From: CAWHNT01 sp963830775 | GTDB lineage: Bacteria > Pseudomonadota > Alphaproteobacteria > Geminicoccales > Geminicoccaceae | DNA: 64,000 nucleotides | NCBI GenBank assembly: GCA_963830775.1 | Contig: CAWHNT010000049.1 | Span: 1-64,000, forward strand | Direction: 5' to 3' | Translations under genes and position numbers: made by a program | The notes under the pieces: generated by a model | Told to the model about the DNA's origin: nothing | Seen by the model: the letters and a program-made list of their open reading frames with translations, nothing else | Databases searched by the model: none | Shown: in pieces, positions 46,057 through 55,869 of the stretch | Layout of the letters: every line of letters begins with the position of its first letter | Position numbering within the stretch: the stretch's first letter is position 1

Positions 46057-48800
46057 ATGCTGAATCTGGGCCTTCTCGGTTTCACCCAGCCCTGGCTGCT
46101 CCTGGGCCTCGTCTCCCTCCCGGCCCTCTGGCTCCTCCTCCGCATCACTCCGCCAGCCCCGCGCAAGGTCGCTTTCCCGGCCCTTCTCTTCCTGCTCGGT
46201 CTGAAGAGCGGCGAGCGCACCCCGGCCCGCACTCCCCTCTGGCTGCTGCTGCTCCGCCTCGCCCTGGCGGCCCTGCTGATCCTGGCGCTTGCCGGCCCGG
46301 TCCTGAACCCTGCTCCCGGGCCTGGGCGGCAGCGGCCCCCTCGTGCTCGCCATCGACAATGGCTGGGCCGCGGCCCAGCGCTGGGATGGCCGCGTCCAGG
46401 TTGCCCGCGAGCTGGTCGAGCAGGCTGCACGCGAGGAGCGCCGGGTGGTCCTCCTGCCCACCGCACCGACAGACCGGCCGTTCCAGCCTGCGCTCCTGCC
46501 CGCTTCCGAGGCCCTGGACACGCTCACCACCCTGACGCCACAGCCCTGGCCCGTGGACCGGCCCGCTGCCGAGCGCGCGCTGGCGGCGCTCAGCCTTGGG
46601 GGCGCCACCACGAAGTGGCTGAGCGACGGCCTGGCCGGCAGCCCGGCCGAGCGCACGGCCGCCGAGGCGTTCGCCGCGACGCTGCGCCGGCTTGGGCCGC
46701 TCCAGGTCTATGCCGACGCCGCACCTTCCAGGCCTGCCCTGCTCCGGCTGCCCGACGGGGCAGGCACGGAGCTGGCCGTCACCGCCGAGCGGGTCGCCGC
46801 CGATCCCGCCGCCAGGCTCGAGGTCGAGGCGCACGGGCCCGGCGGCGAGACCCTGGCCCGGGTGCCGATCGTCTTCGACGGCGACGGGCGCAAAGGTGCG
46901 GCCAAGCTCGAGCTGCCGGCCGACATGCGCAACCGCGTCGCCCGGCTGGAGCTTTCTCCGGCGCAGGGGATCGGCGGCACGGTGCTGCTCGACGAGCGCT
47001 GGCGCCGGCGCACGGTCGGCATGATCGGCGCCGGCCGGGCCGAGGACGACCAGCCCCTCCTCTCCGAGCTCTACTTCATCGCCCGGGCGCTGGGCCCCTC
47101 GGCCGAGCTGCGCCAGGGCGGGATCGCCGAGCTCACCGACGGCCCGCTGTCGCTCATGGTCCTGCCCGACGCCGGCCGGATCGACCCCGCCGAGCGGGCC
47201 CGGCTCGATGCCTGGATGGAGGAGGGCGGGGTGCTGCTCCGCTTCGCCGGCCCGCGCCTTGCCGCCAGCGGCGACGACCTGGTCCCGGTCCCGCTCCGTG
47301 CCGGCGACCGGATGCTGGGCGGTGCGCTCTCCTGGCAGGAGCCGCTCCGCCTGGCACCCTTCGATCCCGACGGCCCCTTCGCCGGCCTCCTCCCGCCCGA
47401 GGAGGTGCGCGTCAGCCGCCAGGTGCTGGCCGAGCCCAGCCCCGCTTTGTCGGCTGCCACCCTCGCCACCCTGGAGGACGGCACGCCGCTCGATCACCAT
47501 GGCCCAGCGCGGCAAGGGCCGGCTGATCCTGGTCCACACCTCGGCCAACACGAGCTGGAGCACGCTGCCGCTCTCCGGCCTCTTCGTCGACATGCTGCAG
47601 CGGATCCTGGCCCTGGCGCCGGGTGCCGGCGGCACACCCAGGGGTGCCCTGGAGCCGCACCGCGTGCTCGACGCCTTCGGCCGCCTCTCAGACTTCGAGG
47701 GCGCCCTGCCGCCCATTCCGGCCGACCGCTTCGCCACCGCCGTGGCCGGCCCCGCCCAGCCGCCCGGCCTCTATGGGCCGGTCCGCGTCGGCGAGGCCGC
47801 CGAGGAGGAGCCGGCCCGGCTGGCCCTCAATCTCCAGCCCGCCGTGCGCGAGCTCCTGCCCCTGGGCGACGAGCTGCTCGGCGGCGAGCCCGTGGGCTAT
47901 GCCCGGGCGGAGGAGGTCGACCTGGCACCCTCGCTGCTCACGCTGGCGCTCCTCCTGGCCCTGGCCGACCTCGTCATCGGCTACTTCCTGCGCGGGCTGG
48001 TCCCGCAGCTCGGTCGGAGCGCTGCCGCTGCCGTGGCCCTCCTCCTCTGGCTGCCCACGGCGCAGGCCCAGGAAGGCGAGGACCGCCTGGTCGAGCTCGC
48101 GAACGAGACCCGGCTCGCCTATGTCGTGACCGGCGATGCGGCCGTGGACCAGGAGAGCGAGGCGGGCCTGCGCGGCCTTACCCGCGTCCTGGCCCAGCGC
48201 ACGGCCGTCGAGGCTGCCGACCCCGCCCCGGTCGACGTTGCCTCGGCCGAGCTCGCCCTCTTCCCGCTCCTCTATTGGCCCGTCCCGCCCGACCATGCGA
48301 ACCTTGCGGCGGAGACGGTCGAGCGGGTCGAGCGCTACCTCCAGCAGGGCGGCATGATCCTCTTCGACACCCGCGACGGCGCCAACCTGCTTCCCGGCCA
48401 GGATGGCGGCGGCCCCGGCGAGGCGCGGCTGGGCCAGCTCCTGGAAGGTCTCGACCTGCCTCCGCTCCAGCCGGTCCCGCCCGACCACGTCCTGACCCGC
48501 TCCTTCTATCTCCTCCAGGACTTCCCCGGCCGCTGGGCCGGCCAGACGGTCTGGGTCGACCAGGCGGCCCCCGGCATCAATGACGGTGTGTCCAGCGTGA
48601 TCATCGGCGCCCATGAATGGGCCGGTGCCTGGGCCGAGGACGAGTATGGCGAGGCGCTCTACCCCGTCGTCCCCGGCGGCGAGGCCCAGCGCGAGATGGC
48701 CCGCCGCTTCGGCGTCAACCTCGTGATGTACGCGCTCACCGGCAACTACAAGACCGACCAGGTCCACGTGCCCGCCCTGCTGGAGCGGCTGGGCCAGTGA
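46057..48800 (+). CDS. BatA-N/DUF4159 membrane protein, two one-base frame breaks
   Basis: About 913 residues. N-terminal aerotolerance-regulator (BatA) segment with two membrane helices (LGFTQPWLLLGLVSLPALWL, LWLLLLRLALAALLILALAG), a degenerate VWA-like part (PLVLAIDNGWAAAQRWDG), a central beta-rich part, another membrane helix (LLTLALLLALADLVIGYFLR), then a C-terminal DUF4159 domain (LLYWPVPPDHANLAAETVER, GGMILFDTRDG, RSFYLLQDFPGRWAG). The frame breaks at CCC 46315-46317 and at 47492; removal of one base in each gives NPAPGLGGSGPLVLAIDNG and DGTPLITMAQRGKGR. Two bases after the DUF58 gene. Confidence 0.85.
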
Positions 48801-48840
48801 CCGGTCGCGACCGCTCTCCTGCTCCTCGGCCGGACTTGGG

Positions 48841-50880
48841 ATGACCTCACTCAGCCTCGTCTTCGACCCCCATCTTCCCTGGCCCGTCCTGCTCGCGGCC
48901 GCCATCCTCGCCGCACTCGCCCTCGGCTGGGGCCTGTGGCGCCGTGCCAAGGGCATCGGCTGGCGCCTCGCCTTCCTCACCCTCCTGCTCCTGGCGCTGG
49001 CCAACCCCACGCTCCGCCGCGAGGAGCGTGAGCAGCTCCCCGACACCGTCCTCCTCGTCAAGGACCGCTCGCCAAGCCAGCGCCTCCCCGGCCGGCAGGA
49101 GCAGCTGGCGGAGGCCGAGAAGGACATCCGTGCGCGCCTGGCCGACATGCCGGGCGTGGAGCTGCGCGAGGTCGAGCTCGACGGCAGCGGCCGGGACGGC
49201 ACCACGCTCTTCGCCGGCCTCGCCGATGCGCTGGCCGAGACCGACCGCAGCCGCCTGGGCGCCATCCTCGCCCTCACCGATGGCGAGGTCCACGACGCGC
49301 CTGCCGACGCCAAGGGTGTCCCCGCCCCCTTCCACGCCCTCCTCACCGGCCGCAAGGACGAGACCGACCGCCGCCTCGTGATCGAGCAGGCGCCCTCGTT
49401 CAGCGTCGTCGGCGAGCCGCAGACCCTCACCGTCCGGGTCGAGGACGAGGCATCGGGCCCCGGCTCGATCCCGGTCACGCTGCGCCGCGACGGCAAGGTT
49501 CTGGCCCAGATCCAGGCCCGCCCCGGCACGCCCGAGACCCTGCCCTTCAGCCTCGACAAGGCGGGCCCGACCGTCCTCGAGATCGACGCCGCCACGAGGC
49601 CCGGCGAGCTGACGTCCATCAACAACCGCACCGCCGTCACCGTGAACGGTGTGCGCGACCGCCTGCGCGTGCTGCTCGTCTCCGGCCAGCCCTATCCGGG
49701 CCTGCGCGTCTGGCGCAACCTGCTCAAGGCCGACCCCTCGGTCGACCTCGTCCACTTCACCATCCTGCGCCCGCCCGAGAAGCAGGACGGCACCCCCATC
49801 CGCGAGCTGGCGCTGATCGCCTTCCCCTCGCGCGAGCTGTTCGAGGTCAAGCTCAACGAGTTCGACCTCATCATCTTCGACCGCTACTCCCGCCGCGGCC
49901 TCCTGCCCCTGATCTACCTCGAGAACATCGCCCGCTACGTCGAGGAGGGCGGCGCTCTCCTCGAGGCCGGCGGCCCCGAGTTCGCCTGGCCCACCAGCCT
50001 CTACCGCACCCCCCTCTCCCGCGTCCTCCCCGGCGCCCCCTCGGGCGAGGTCTTCGAGCGCGGCTACGTCCCCACGCCCACCGAGCTCGGCCAGCGCCAC
50101 CCGGTCACGGCCGGCCTCGACGCCGACGGTGCCAAATGGGGCCGCTGGTTCCGCCAGGTCGACGTCGAGGCGACCGACGGCCAGGTCCTGATGACCGGCG
50201 TCTCCGACCGCCCGCTCCTGGTCCTCAAGCGCGTCGGCGAGGGCCGCGTCGCCCAGCTCCTCTCCGACCATGCCTGGCTCTGGCAGCGCGGCTTCGAAGG
50301 CGGCGGCCCCCAGGCCGTCCTGCTGCGCCGCCTCGTCCACTGGCTGATGAAGGAGCCCCAGCTCGAAGAGGAAGCCCTCCGCGCCCGAGCCCAGGGCGAC
50401 GAGATCATCCTCGAGCGCCAGTCCCTCAACGACGACCCCGTCCCCGCCACCCTCACCGCCCCCTCCGGCCAGCAGCAGACCCTGGAGCTCCGCCCCGACC
50501 CCGACGGCACGCTCCGCGCCCGCACCGCCGCCACCGAGGAAGGCCTCTACCGCGCGGAGGACGGCACCCACACGGCCTACGTCACCCCCCGCCCGATTGC
50601 GGCGCGGGAGCTGGCCGACATGCGGGCGACGGAGCGGGTCCTGGCGCCGATCGCGGAGGCTACGAGCGGCGATGTGCGGTGGCTCGCGGATGGGCTGCCG
50701 GACCTGCGGAAGGTGGAGCCGACGCGACCGGCGGCGGGACGGGGGTGGCTGGGGATCAGGGACAACGGCGCTTACCGGGTTCTAGGCACGCGCGACCTGC
50801 CGCTGCTGCCGCCGTTCCTGGCGCTGTTGCTGCTGGTCGGGACGGCCGCGCTCGCTTGGTGGCGGGAGGGTCGAGCATGA
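48841..50880 (+). CDS. Membrane protein with glutamine amidotransferase-like fold, Bat operon
   Basis: 679 residues. Two N-terminal membrane helices (PWPVLLAAAILAALALGWGL, LAFLTLLLLALANPTL), a VWA-like stretch (DTVLLVKDRSPSQ), an Ig-like middle, a class I amidotransferase-like domain (RVLLVSGQPYPGLRVWRNLL, YLENIARYVEEGGALLEAGG, VAQLLSDHAWLWQRGFEGGG) and a last membrane helix (LPPFLALLLLVGTAALAWW). No catalytic Cys-His pair is evident, so it is structural rather than enzymatic. Closes the MoxR operon; the role is likely envelope stress or assembly, by family analogy. Confidence 0.87.
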   Translation: MTSLSLVFDPHLPWPVLLAAAILAALALGWGLWRRAKGIGWRLAFLTLLLLALANPTLRREEREQLPDTVLLVKDRSPSQRLPGRQEQLAEAEKDIRARLADMPGVELREVELDGSGRDGTTLFAGLADALAETDRSRLGAILALTDGEVHDAPADAKGVPAPFHALLTGRKDETDRRLVIEQAPSFSVVGEPQTLTVRVEDEASGPGSIPVTLRRDGKVLAQIQARPGTPETLPFSLDKAGPTVLEIDAATRPGELTSINNRTAVTVNGVRDRLRVLLVSGQPYPGLRVWRNLLKADPSVDLVHFTILRPPEKQDGTPIRELALIAFPSRELFEVKLNEFDLIIFDRYSRRGLLPLIYLENIARYVEEGGALLEAGGPEFAWPTSLYRTPLSRVLPGAPSGEVFERGYVPTPTELGQRHPVTAGLDADGAKWGRWFRQVDVEATDGQVLMTGVSDRPLLVLKRVGEGRVAQLLSDHAWLWQRGFEGGGPQAVLLRRLVHWLMKEPQLEEEALRARAQGDEIILERQSLNDDPVPATLTAPSGQQQTLELRPDPDGTLRARTAATEEGLYRAEDGTHTAYVTPRPIAARELADMRATERVLAPIAEATSGDVRWLADGLPDLRKVEPTRPAAGRGWLGIRDNGAYRVLGTRDLPLLPPFLALLLLVGTAALAWWREGRA

Positions 50881-50894
50881 AAGGGCAAAGCGTA

Positions 50895-51459
50895 CTAAGA
50901 AGCGCTGGCGCCTGATGTCCAGCTGACCGTATAGGTAAAAAAGCTCTGTCTACTAACAGATTGGACACAGGGCAGACCCGTTTGATAATCCATCGCCAAC
51001 TTCCAAAGATTGTCGGCGTTGAAATCGAAATAGACCGGCGCTTTGGCCTCAAACCAAACAGATCTCGGGCGGACCCAATCAAAGACATGATGACCTACAT
51101 AGGATCTGTTCACTTCTTCTTGGATTTCGTGCAAATCATGGATCCAAAATGACCTTGATGCATCGGGGTTCTCCGATTTCCTGTAGAAAATCTCTCCCTG
51201 GTCGTTGTGCTTTCGCGGAAGGAAGACCAAATCTCTGACGAAGTCAGCACTGGGATCTGGAAGGCGGTGAAGGATATGAAAATTGGATCGGAAGCCATTG
51301 CCATTGACTACCCAGATCATATTGGCATAGAACTGTTCACGTGAATAAAGTTCTTCTGACAGAAGAACTGAGTTCTGGAACTCTAAAACTAAACCAGAGT
51401 TAGTTTTTATATCCGCGATGTGCTTCTCGCCCGTCGAGAATCGAGGTGAATGATCTCCT
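50895..51459 (-). pseudogene. CoiA-like nuclease, C-terminal part of IS-split gene
   Basis: The stretch reads TGEKHIADIKTNSGLVLEFQ and continues NSVLLSEELYSREQFY, ANMIWVVNGNGFRSNFHIL. This is the nuclease core of CoiA-like competence proteins, with the PD-(D/E)XK-type residues in ADI and EFQ. The last 141 residues are open from an ATG at 51320. The N-terminal part lies at 53541-53756, beyond two nested insertion sequences. Near 51437 one base is missing relative to the family frame. The DNA is clearly richer in A and T than its neighbours, a sign of transfer. Confidence 0.8.
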
Positions 51460-51614
51460 GAGACCTTTGCGTGAGAGCGCCCTGTAGCCGGCCTGCCAGC
51501 GGCTGAGGCTCTTTCGGACGCTCGCGAATGCGGGTTGATGCACGAAACCAGCCCTCAGCTCATGGTTGCCGCTCCTTCTTGCCCTGCCTGCTTCGCACCG
51601 GACGGACTCCGCCC

Positions 51615-52376
51615 TCAGGCCAGCCCGAGGGCGAGCGCCCGGCGCAGGTTGATGGCGGCGCACATCGTCTGCAGCTGGACGTCGTTGCGCGCCAGGCCGA
51701 GATAGCGCACCCGGCGGCAGCCATAGGCCCGCTTCATGGTCGCGAACAGCCGCTCGACGCCCGCCCGGATCGGCGCCACCGCCTTGTTGAACGCCACCTG
51801 CCAGGGCCTGAGCGGCCGGTTGCGCCGTGCCTGGTACATGATCCGCGGCTCGATGCCCTGCGCCTTGAGCCGCTTGCGCCGGGCTGCGTCGTCATAGGCC
51901 TTGTCGGCATACACCGCCTGCTCGTCGCCCTGGACGAGGCCGTCAGCCGGCACGCTGTCGTGCACGTCGGCCGGCGTCATCACCGCCTCACGGACCAGGC
52001 CGCTGCCCTCGTCGACCGCCGCATGCGCCTTGTAGCCGAACCGGCTCCTGCCGTTCTTCTTCGTCCACCCGGCCTGCGGATCGCGGGCCGCGACCTCGCC
52101 CGCGTCGCCGCCCGGCGGCCGCACCGCGGCTCCGATGATCGTGGCGTCGATCAGCGTGCCCCGGCGCAGGATCAGCCCACGTGTGTCCAGCTGCCGGTTG
52201 ACCTCGGCCAGCAGCTTCTCCGCCAGGCCGCGCCGCGCCAGCTGCTCGCGGAAGCGCCAGATCGAGCTGTGGTCCGGGACGCTCTCGGCCAGCGGGATGC
52301 CGGCGAAACGGCGGAAGGAGAGCCGGTCGTCGACCGCCGCTTCCAGTCCTTCGTCGGACAGCCCATACCACTGCTG
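51615..52376 (-). pseudogene. Outer IS5-family transposase, C-terminal part
   Basis: 254 codons that begin QQWYGLSDEGLEAAVDDRLS and contain the DDE domain: GTLIDATIIGAAVRPPGG, FGYKAHAAVDEGSGLVREAV, AVYADKAYDDAARRKRL and AGVERLFATMKRAYGCRRVR. The N-terminal part is at 53284-53478. Joined through one TAA target copy they form an intact frame of 319 residues, so this copy was functional in sequence before the second insertion. Confidence 0.88.
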
Positions 52377-52379
52377 TAA

Positions 52380-53280
52380 GACCCCGTTTGAGAAATCAGG
52401 GATGGGCGACGCGCCGGAGGAGGAGGGCGCCCATGCCGACATGGATCATGGCCTCGGAGACGTCGCAGCGCTGCTCGTAGTCGCGCACCAGCCGGCGCCA
52501 GCGGGTCATCCAGCCGAAGGTCCTCTCCACCACCCACCGCCGGGGCAGGACCTGGAAGCCCTGCTGGCCGGGAAGCTTGTGGACGATCTCGAGCACGAAA
52601 TCCCGATAGGCGGCATCGCTGATCAGCCGGCTACGGTCGTAGGCACCGTCGGCGAACAGATGCTTGAGCCACGGCCAGCGCTTGCGGATCGCGGTGACGA
52701 TCCGCTCTGCACCGGCGGCATCCTGCACGTCGGCGGTGGTCAGGTTCACCATTAGAAGCCGCCCGTCCGTATCCACGGCCACATGCCGCTTGCGGCCCTT
52801 GATCCTCTTGGCGGCGTCATAGCCACCACCGTCGGGGGCCTGGGGTGCCTTCACGGTCTGGCTGTCGAGCACAGCAGCACTCGGGCTCGGCTCACGGCCC
52901 ACCTGCTCGCGGTCGTGCATGAGCGCCACGTCGTGCACGGTCCGGAACAGGAGCCGACGCACGAGGCGCCGAAACCACCAGTACACCGTCTGCCACGGCC
53001 CGAAATGCACGGGCAACATCCGCCAGCCGCAGCCGGCTCGCACCAAGTACCTGATCGCGTTCAGGATCTCGCGTAGGTCCACGCCCGGCTTGCGGCCACG
53101 TCCGGCCGGCTTTGGCAAGAACGGCCTGATCCGCTCCCACTCCTCCTCCGTCAGATCGGTCGGATAGCGCCGCCGCTCAAAAGCAGCTTGCCGCGCTCGA
53201 TGCTCCTTCGTCCACATCCCGCATAGGTCGTCGGCAGGTCAGCCCCACTCAACCTCAAGCCGCCATTCTCAAACGGGGTC
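52380..53280 (-). mobile_element. IS5-family insertion sequence (inner, IS427/IS1031-like)
   Basis: 901 bases with perfect 15-base terminal inverted repeats GACCCCGTTTGAGAA, flanked by the three-base duplication TAA (52377-52379 and 53281-53283). Three-base TNA duplications are known for this branch of IS5. It sits inside the transposase gene of the outer element, so it arrived later. Confidence 0.93.
52396..53217 (-). CDS. IS5-family transposase (inner element), intact
   Basis: 273 residues. N-terminal DUF4096-type domain (YPTDLTEEEWERIRPFLPKP, LNAIRYLVRAGCGWRMLPVH, FGPWQTVYWWFRR) and DDE domain (SAAVLDSQTVKAP, GRKRHVAVDTDGRLLMVNLT, KHLFADGAYDRSRL, WVVERTFGWMTRWRRLVRDY). Full length with all three acidic residues in place, so it may be active. 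It starts at ATG 53217 and fills the element. Confidence 0.94.
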   Translation of the reverse strand: MWTKEHRARQAAFERRRYPTDLTEEEWERIRPFLPKPAGRGRKPGVDLREILNAIRYLVRAGCGWRMLPVHFGPWQTVYWWFRRLVRRLLFRTVHDVALMHDREQVGREPSPSAAVLDSQTVKAPQAPDGGGYDAAKRIKGRKRHVAVDTDGRLLMVNLTTADVQDAAGAERIVTAIRKRWPWLKHLFADGAYDRSRLISDAAYRDFVLEIVHKLPGQQGFQVLPRRWVVERTFGWMTRWRRLVRDYEQRCDVSEAMIHVGMGALLLRRVAHP

Positions 53281-53283
53281 TAA

Positions 53284-53478
53284 GAGCAGCAGCTTGACGT
53301 AGGTCAGCAGCGGGTAGGAGAGCCCGCCTTCCCGGCTGGCGTAGATGCCGGCGACGATCGCCTCCAAGGCTGGCCAGTCGAGTGCTGCGTCCAGGCGCTC
53401 CAGCCACGCGCTCTTCTTGCCCCGCCGCCGCACGATGCTGTCCGCCAGCCCAAGTTGCCGCAAGTCACGCCGCGCCAT
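53284..53478 (-). pseudogene. Outer IS5-family transposase, N-terminal part
   Basis: 65 codons from ATG 53478: RDLRQLGLADSIVRRRGKKS, AWLERLDAALDWPALEAIV and LTYVKLLLL, the start of the IS5-type transposase. It is cut by the inner element after the LLLL; the reading continues at 52376 with QQWYGLSD. Confidence 0.88.
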
Positions 53479-53540
53479 CGCCCCGCCCCAGCGCCGTTTC
53501 GAGCATTGAATCAGAAACTTGCCGGTCGTGCAAAGGTCTC

Positions 53541-53756
53541 CTCCTGCCAATCCAACGGATACCGGGCCTTCCAGCTCCGGTGCCATTCGGTTTCATTCTC
53601 CCACCAAGCGTCGCAGTGACGAAGCGATACATGCGCCCAGTGCCAAACGAGCTTCTTGCCGCATTTGGCTTGCACATTGGCCCCACAGAGAGGGCAGGAT
53701 GCCTGAGCACGCGGCGACGGGCGGACGCGCTCCTGATGCAAGATAGCAAATTCCAT
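53541..53756 (-). pseudogene. CoiA-like nuclease, N-terminal part of IS-split gene
   Basis: 72 codons from ATG 53756: MEFAILHQERVRPSPRAQ, a zinc-ribbon-like SCPLCGANVQAKCGKKLVWH, WAHVSLRHCDAWWENETEWH and RSWKARYPLDWQE. This is the usual first part of CoiA-like proteins, in which cysteines and histidines (CPLC, WHWAH) bind a metal. It is cut by the outer IS5-family element after WQE. CoiA proteins process incoming DNA in natural competence in Gram-positive bacteria; in Proteobacteria the role is not settled. Confidence 0.82.
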
Positions 53757-54251
53757 CCTTGATGCCCTCCACCAGGAGACGCAATGGTCGATTGCGAAGA
53801 CCGGGTATACTAAAATTCGTAAGCAAGTATATGAAAATAATTGAAGACTGAAGGTACGGATGCTCAAGCGAAACTTGTGTTACGGCGGACGGATCATGCC
53901 CATACAGCGGCCGGGTGTACTGAGGTAACGAAGGGTTTCGAGGACAGCATACGCGATCCTCTATCACCGAGTCATGTCGGCAGGAGTCCTGGTGGCATGC
54001 GAGATGCACCCCAGCGTCTCACCCCGCAAGCACTTAACCGGCGGCACCTGAAATCCGGGCGAGCTGCTCTGCAGGGAGCGGCGGCTGGAAGTTCGGCCGG
54101 GTCTTGGGCTCCGACTTCCTAATCCGGCATTAACTCGATGGCGGCCCAATCGGTATCGCTCGGCGGCAGCACCTCACCGGGACGCCAACTCACACTCAAT
54201 GCACTTTCTCTGCCAAAGTTGAGCGGTTCTCCCGAGTCGGGGATCGTGGCG
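53757..54251. other. Gap without a supported gene
   Basis: 495 bases, A+T-rich at the left (53800-53860). I see no convincing gene. A short minus-strand open stretch ending at a TAG at about 54121 reads EVLPPSDTDWAAIELMPD and might be the last piece of a lost gene, but nothing else supports it. Confidence 0.5.
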
Positions 54252-54656
54252 TCAGGCTCGTGAGGTTGCCTTCGTCCGCATCGCGTCGACGCTCCATGGG
54301 CCCGGCCCAGAGAACACGAAGTAGAGGAACACGAAGCAGTAGAGGATCGCCGCGTCGCCCCCGTTCAGCACCGGGAAGAAGCTCCGCGGCGCATGGCCGA
54401 TGAAGTAGGCGAAGGCCATCTCGCCGGAGAGGATGAAGGCGACCGGGCGGGTCCAAAGGCCCAGGATGAGGAGGGCGCCGCCGACGAGCTCGAGGAGGCC
54501 GGCGGTCCAGGAGAGGGAGAGGAATGCCGGGGCGTTGGCGGCGGGTGGGAAGCCCAGGAGCTTCTGGGTGCCGTGCTCGAAGAAGATCAGGGCCGCGACG
54601 ATGCGGAGGATGCTGAGGACGCGGGGCGCCCAGAGGTCCAGGGCGGCGGTGTTCAT
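54252..54656 (-). CDS. DoxX-family membrane protein
   Basis: 134 residues from ATG 54656. Four membrane segments with DoxX motifs: VLSILRIVAALIFFEHGTQK, LLELVGGALLILGLWTRPVA, FILSGEMAFAYFIGHAPRSF and AAILYCFVFLYFVFSGPGPW. DoxX proteins are small inner-membrane proteins linked to redox or detoxifying functions; the exact role is open. Confidence 0.9.
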   Translation of the reverse strand: MNTAALDLWAPRVLSILRIVAALIFFEHGTQKLLGFPPAANAPAFLSLSWTAGLLELVGGALLILGLWTRPVAFILSGEMAFAYFIGHAPRSFFPVLNGGDAAILYCFVFLYFVFSGPGPWSVDAMRTKATSRA

Positions 54657-54816
54657 GAGCGGGCGGTCTCCTTGCGGTGCCTGATCCTGCGGGCGGCTGC
54701 TCGGCCCGCGGCGGAACATGCCGGCAGCGGCAGGCTTCGGGAAGGAGGGCCATGGCTGGAACCGTTCCGAGTGGCCGGACCACACCCCCATGTGAAGTGC
54801 CGGCCCGGCACCGGGG

Positions 54817-55200
54817 TCAGTTGGAGCGGAGACGGGCGGTGACCTCGATCTCGATGCGCATGCGCGGGTCGGCGAGGCCGGCGGCGATCATGGTGGCGGC
54901 GGGGCGGGTCTGGCCGAAGGCTTGGCGGAGGGCGGGCCAGCAGAGGGGGAAGTCGGCGGGGTCGGGGAGGATGTAGCGGACGCGGACGACGTCGGCGAAG
55001 GTGGCGCCGGCCTCGGCGAGGGCTTGCTCGATGTTGCGGAGGCACTGCTCGGCCTGTCGGGTCACGTCGTCGGCGATGGTCATGGTGGCGTAGTCGAAGC
55101 CGGTGGTGCCGGAGACGAAGACCCAGTCGCCGTCGACCACGGCGCGCGAGTAGCCGATGTCCTGCTCGAAGGTGGAGCCGGAGGAGATCAGGCGGCGCAT
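54817..55200 (-). CDS. RidA-family protein
   Basis: 127 residues. Typical RidA/YjgF fold: FEQDIGYSRAVVDGDWVFVS, GTTGFDYATMTIADDVTRQA, EQCLRNIEQALAEAG, RPAATMIAAGLADPRMRIEI, EVTA. The arginine of the RidA active site appears in TRPAAT. RidA enzymes hydrolyse reactive enamine/imine intermediates; other members of the family have different roles. 25 bases downstream of the tetR-type gene, same strand. Confidence 0.88.
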   Translation of the reverse strand: MRRLISSGSTFEQDIGYSRAVVDGDWVFVSGTTGFDYATMTIADDVTRQAEQCLRNIEQALAEAGATFADVVRVRYILPDPADFPLCWPALRQAFGQTRPAATMIAAGLADPRMRIEIEVTARLRSN

Positions 55201-55225
55201 CGGCCCTGCCCTTTCGCTCTGGTGG

Positions 55226-55777
55226 TCACGTGACGCCCTTCCCGCCGAGCCAGGCGTGGGTTTCGGCCAGCACCTCCTCGGAGAGGCCCGGGTCGTCGCT
55301 GAGCCGGGCCAGGATCACGGCACCCACCATGGCGGCCCAGCTCCCGATCGCGGCCCGGCGCTTCTCGGCCGGAGTGGTACCCGGAGCACCTTTGCTCAAG
55401 CGTTCGATCTGCTGTCGCAGGCCCCCCGTCATCGCCGCGCGCGCTTCCGGCGTCTGGCGCACGGTCTCCGCACCGAGTGCCGCCGTCGGGCAGCCGCCGG
55501 CGATGTCGTCGCGGTGGCGCGGGGACAGATAGCGCGTCGCATAGGCGGCGAGGTCGATCTCGCCCTGCGAGCCGGCCGGATGGATGTAGGCCAGGGTCTG
55601 GGCGATCAGGTCGTCCTTGGACTTGAAATGGCCGTAGAAGCCGCCGTGGGTGAGTCCGGCCGCCTGCATCACCTCGGCGACCGTGACCTGGTCGAAGCCG
55701 CGCGCCCGGAAGAGCCGGCTCGCAGCCTCCAGGATCCTGCGCCGGTTCTCCGCCACCTGCTCGCGACTGACCCGCAT
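55226..55777 (-). CDS. TetR-family repressor
   Basis: 183 residues from ATG 55777. N-terminal DNA-binding domain: RRRILEAASRLFRARGFDQV, TVAEVMQAAGLTHGGFYGHF, KSKDDLIAQTL. The C-terminal ligand-binding part has AGGCPTAALGAETVRQTPEA, a feature of the group that controls divergent oxidoreductase genes. Two perfect palindromes lie in the 92-base gap to the divergent SDR gene and are likely its operators, which predicts autoregulation and control of the SDR. Confidence 0.9.
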   Translation of the reverse strand: MRVSREQVAENRRRILEAASRLFRARGFDQVTVAEVMQAAGLTHGGFYGHFKSKDDLIAQTLAYIHPAGSQGEIDLAAYATRYLSPRHRDDIAGGCPTAALGAETVRQTPEARAAMTGGLRQQIERLSKGAPGTTPAEKRRAAIGSWAAMVGAVILARLSDDPGLSEEVLAETHAWLGGKGVT

Positions 55778-55809
55778 CGCCGTCTCCGCCGTACCTCTTG
55801 ACAATATAT

Positions 55810-55850
55810 ATGATGGCCATCATGTCTGGCTATAGATGATGATCATCATC
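55810..55850. promoter_or_regulatory. Two palindromic operators between tetR-type gene and SDR
   Basis: Perfect palindromes ATGATGGCCATCAT (55810-55823) and GATGATGATCATCATC (55835-55850), centres 26 bases apart, sharing half-site ATGATG. The stretch is A+T-rich and sits between divergent genes, the second palindrome ending 19 bases before the SDR start. Confidence 0.7.
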
Positions 55851-55869
55851 AATAAGGAAGGAGATCGCG

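Larger units (their letters stand above)
51460..53540 (-). mobile_element. IS5-family insertion sequence (outer), carrying a second IS
   Basis: Ends are inverted copies of GAGACCTTTGC (51460-51470 and, complementary, 53530-53540), flanked by the direct repeat CTCCT (51455-51459 and 53541-53545). Without the inner element it is about 1.18 kb, usual for IS5. Its transposase is split by the inner element. Removing it and one CTCCT restores the CoiA-like reading WQEIIHLDS. Confidence 0.85.

Noticed and set aside
53841..54122. 93-codon frame on the plus strand beside the CoiA-like fragment
   Set aside because: No ribosome site, no family pattern and composition unlike coding DNA here.
55798..55837. 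TTGACA (55798) with TATAGAT (55831) as a sigma-70 promoter for the SDR
   Set aside because: The spacer is 27 bases, far from 17; no good -10 lies at the right distance from TTGACA.
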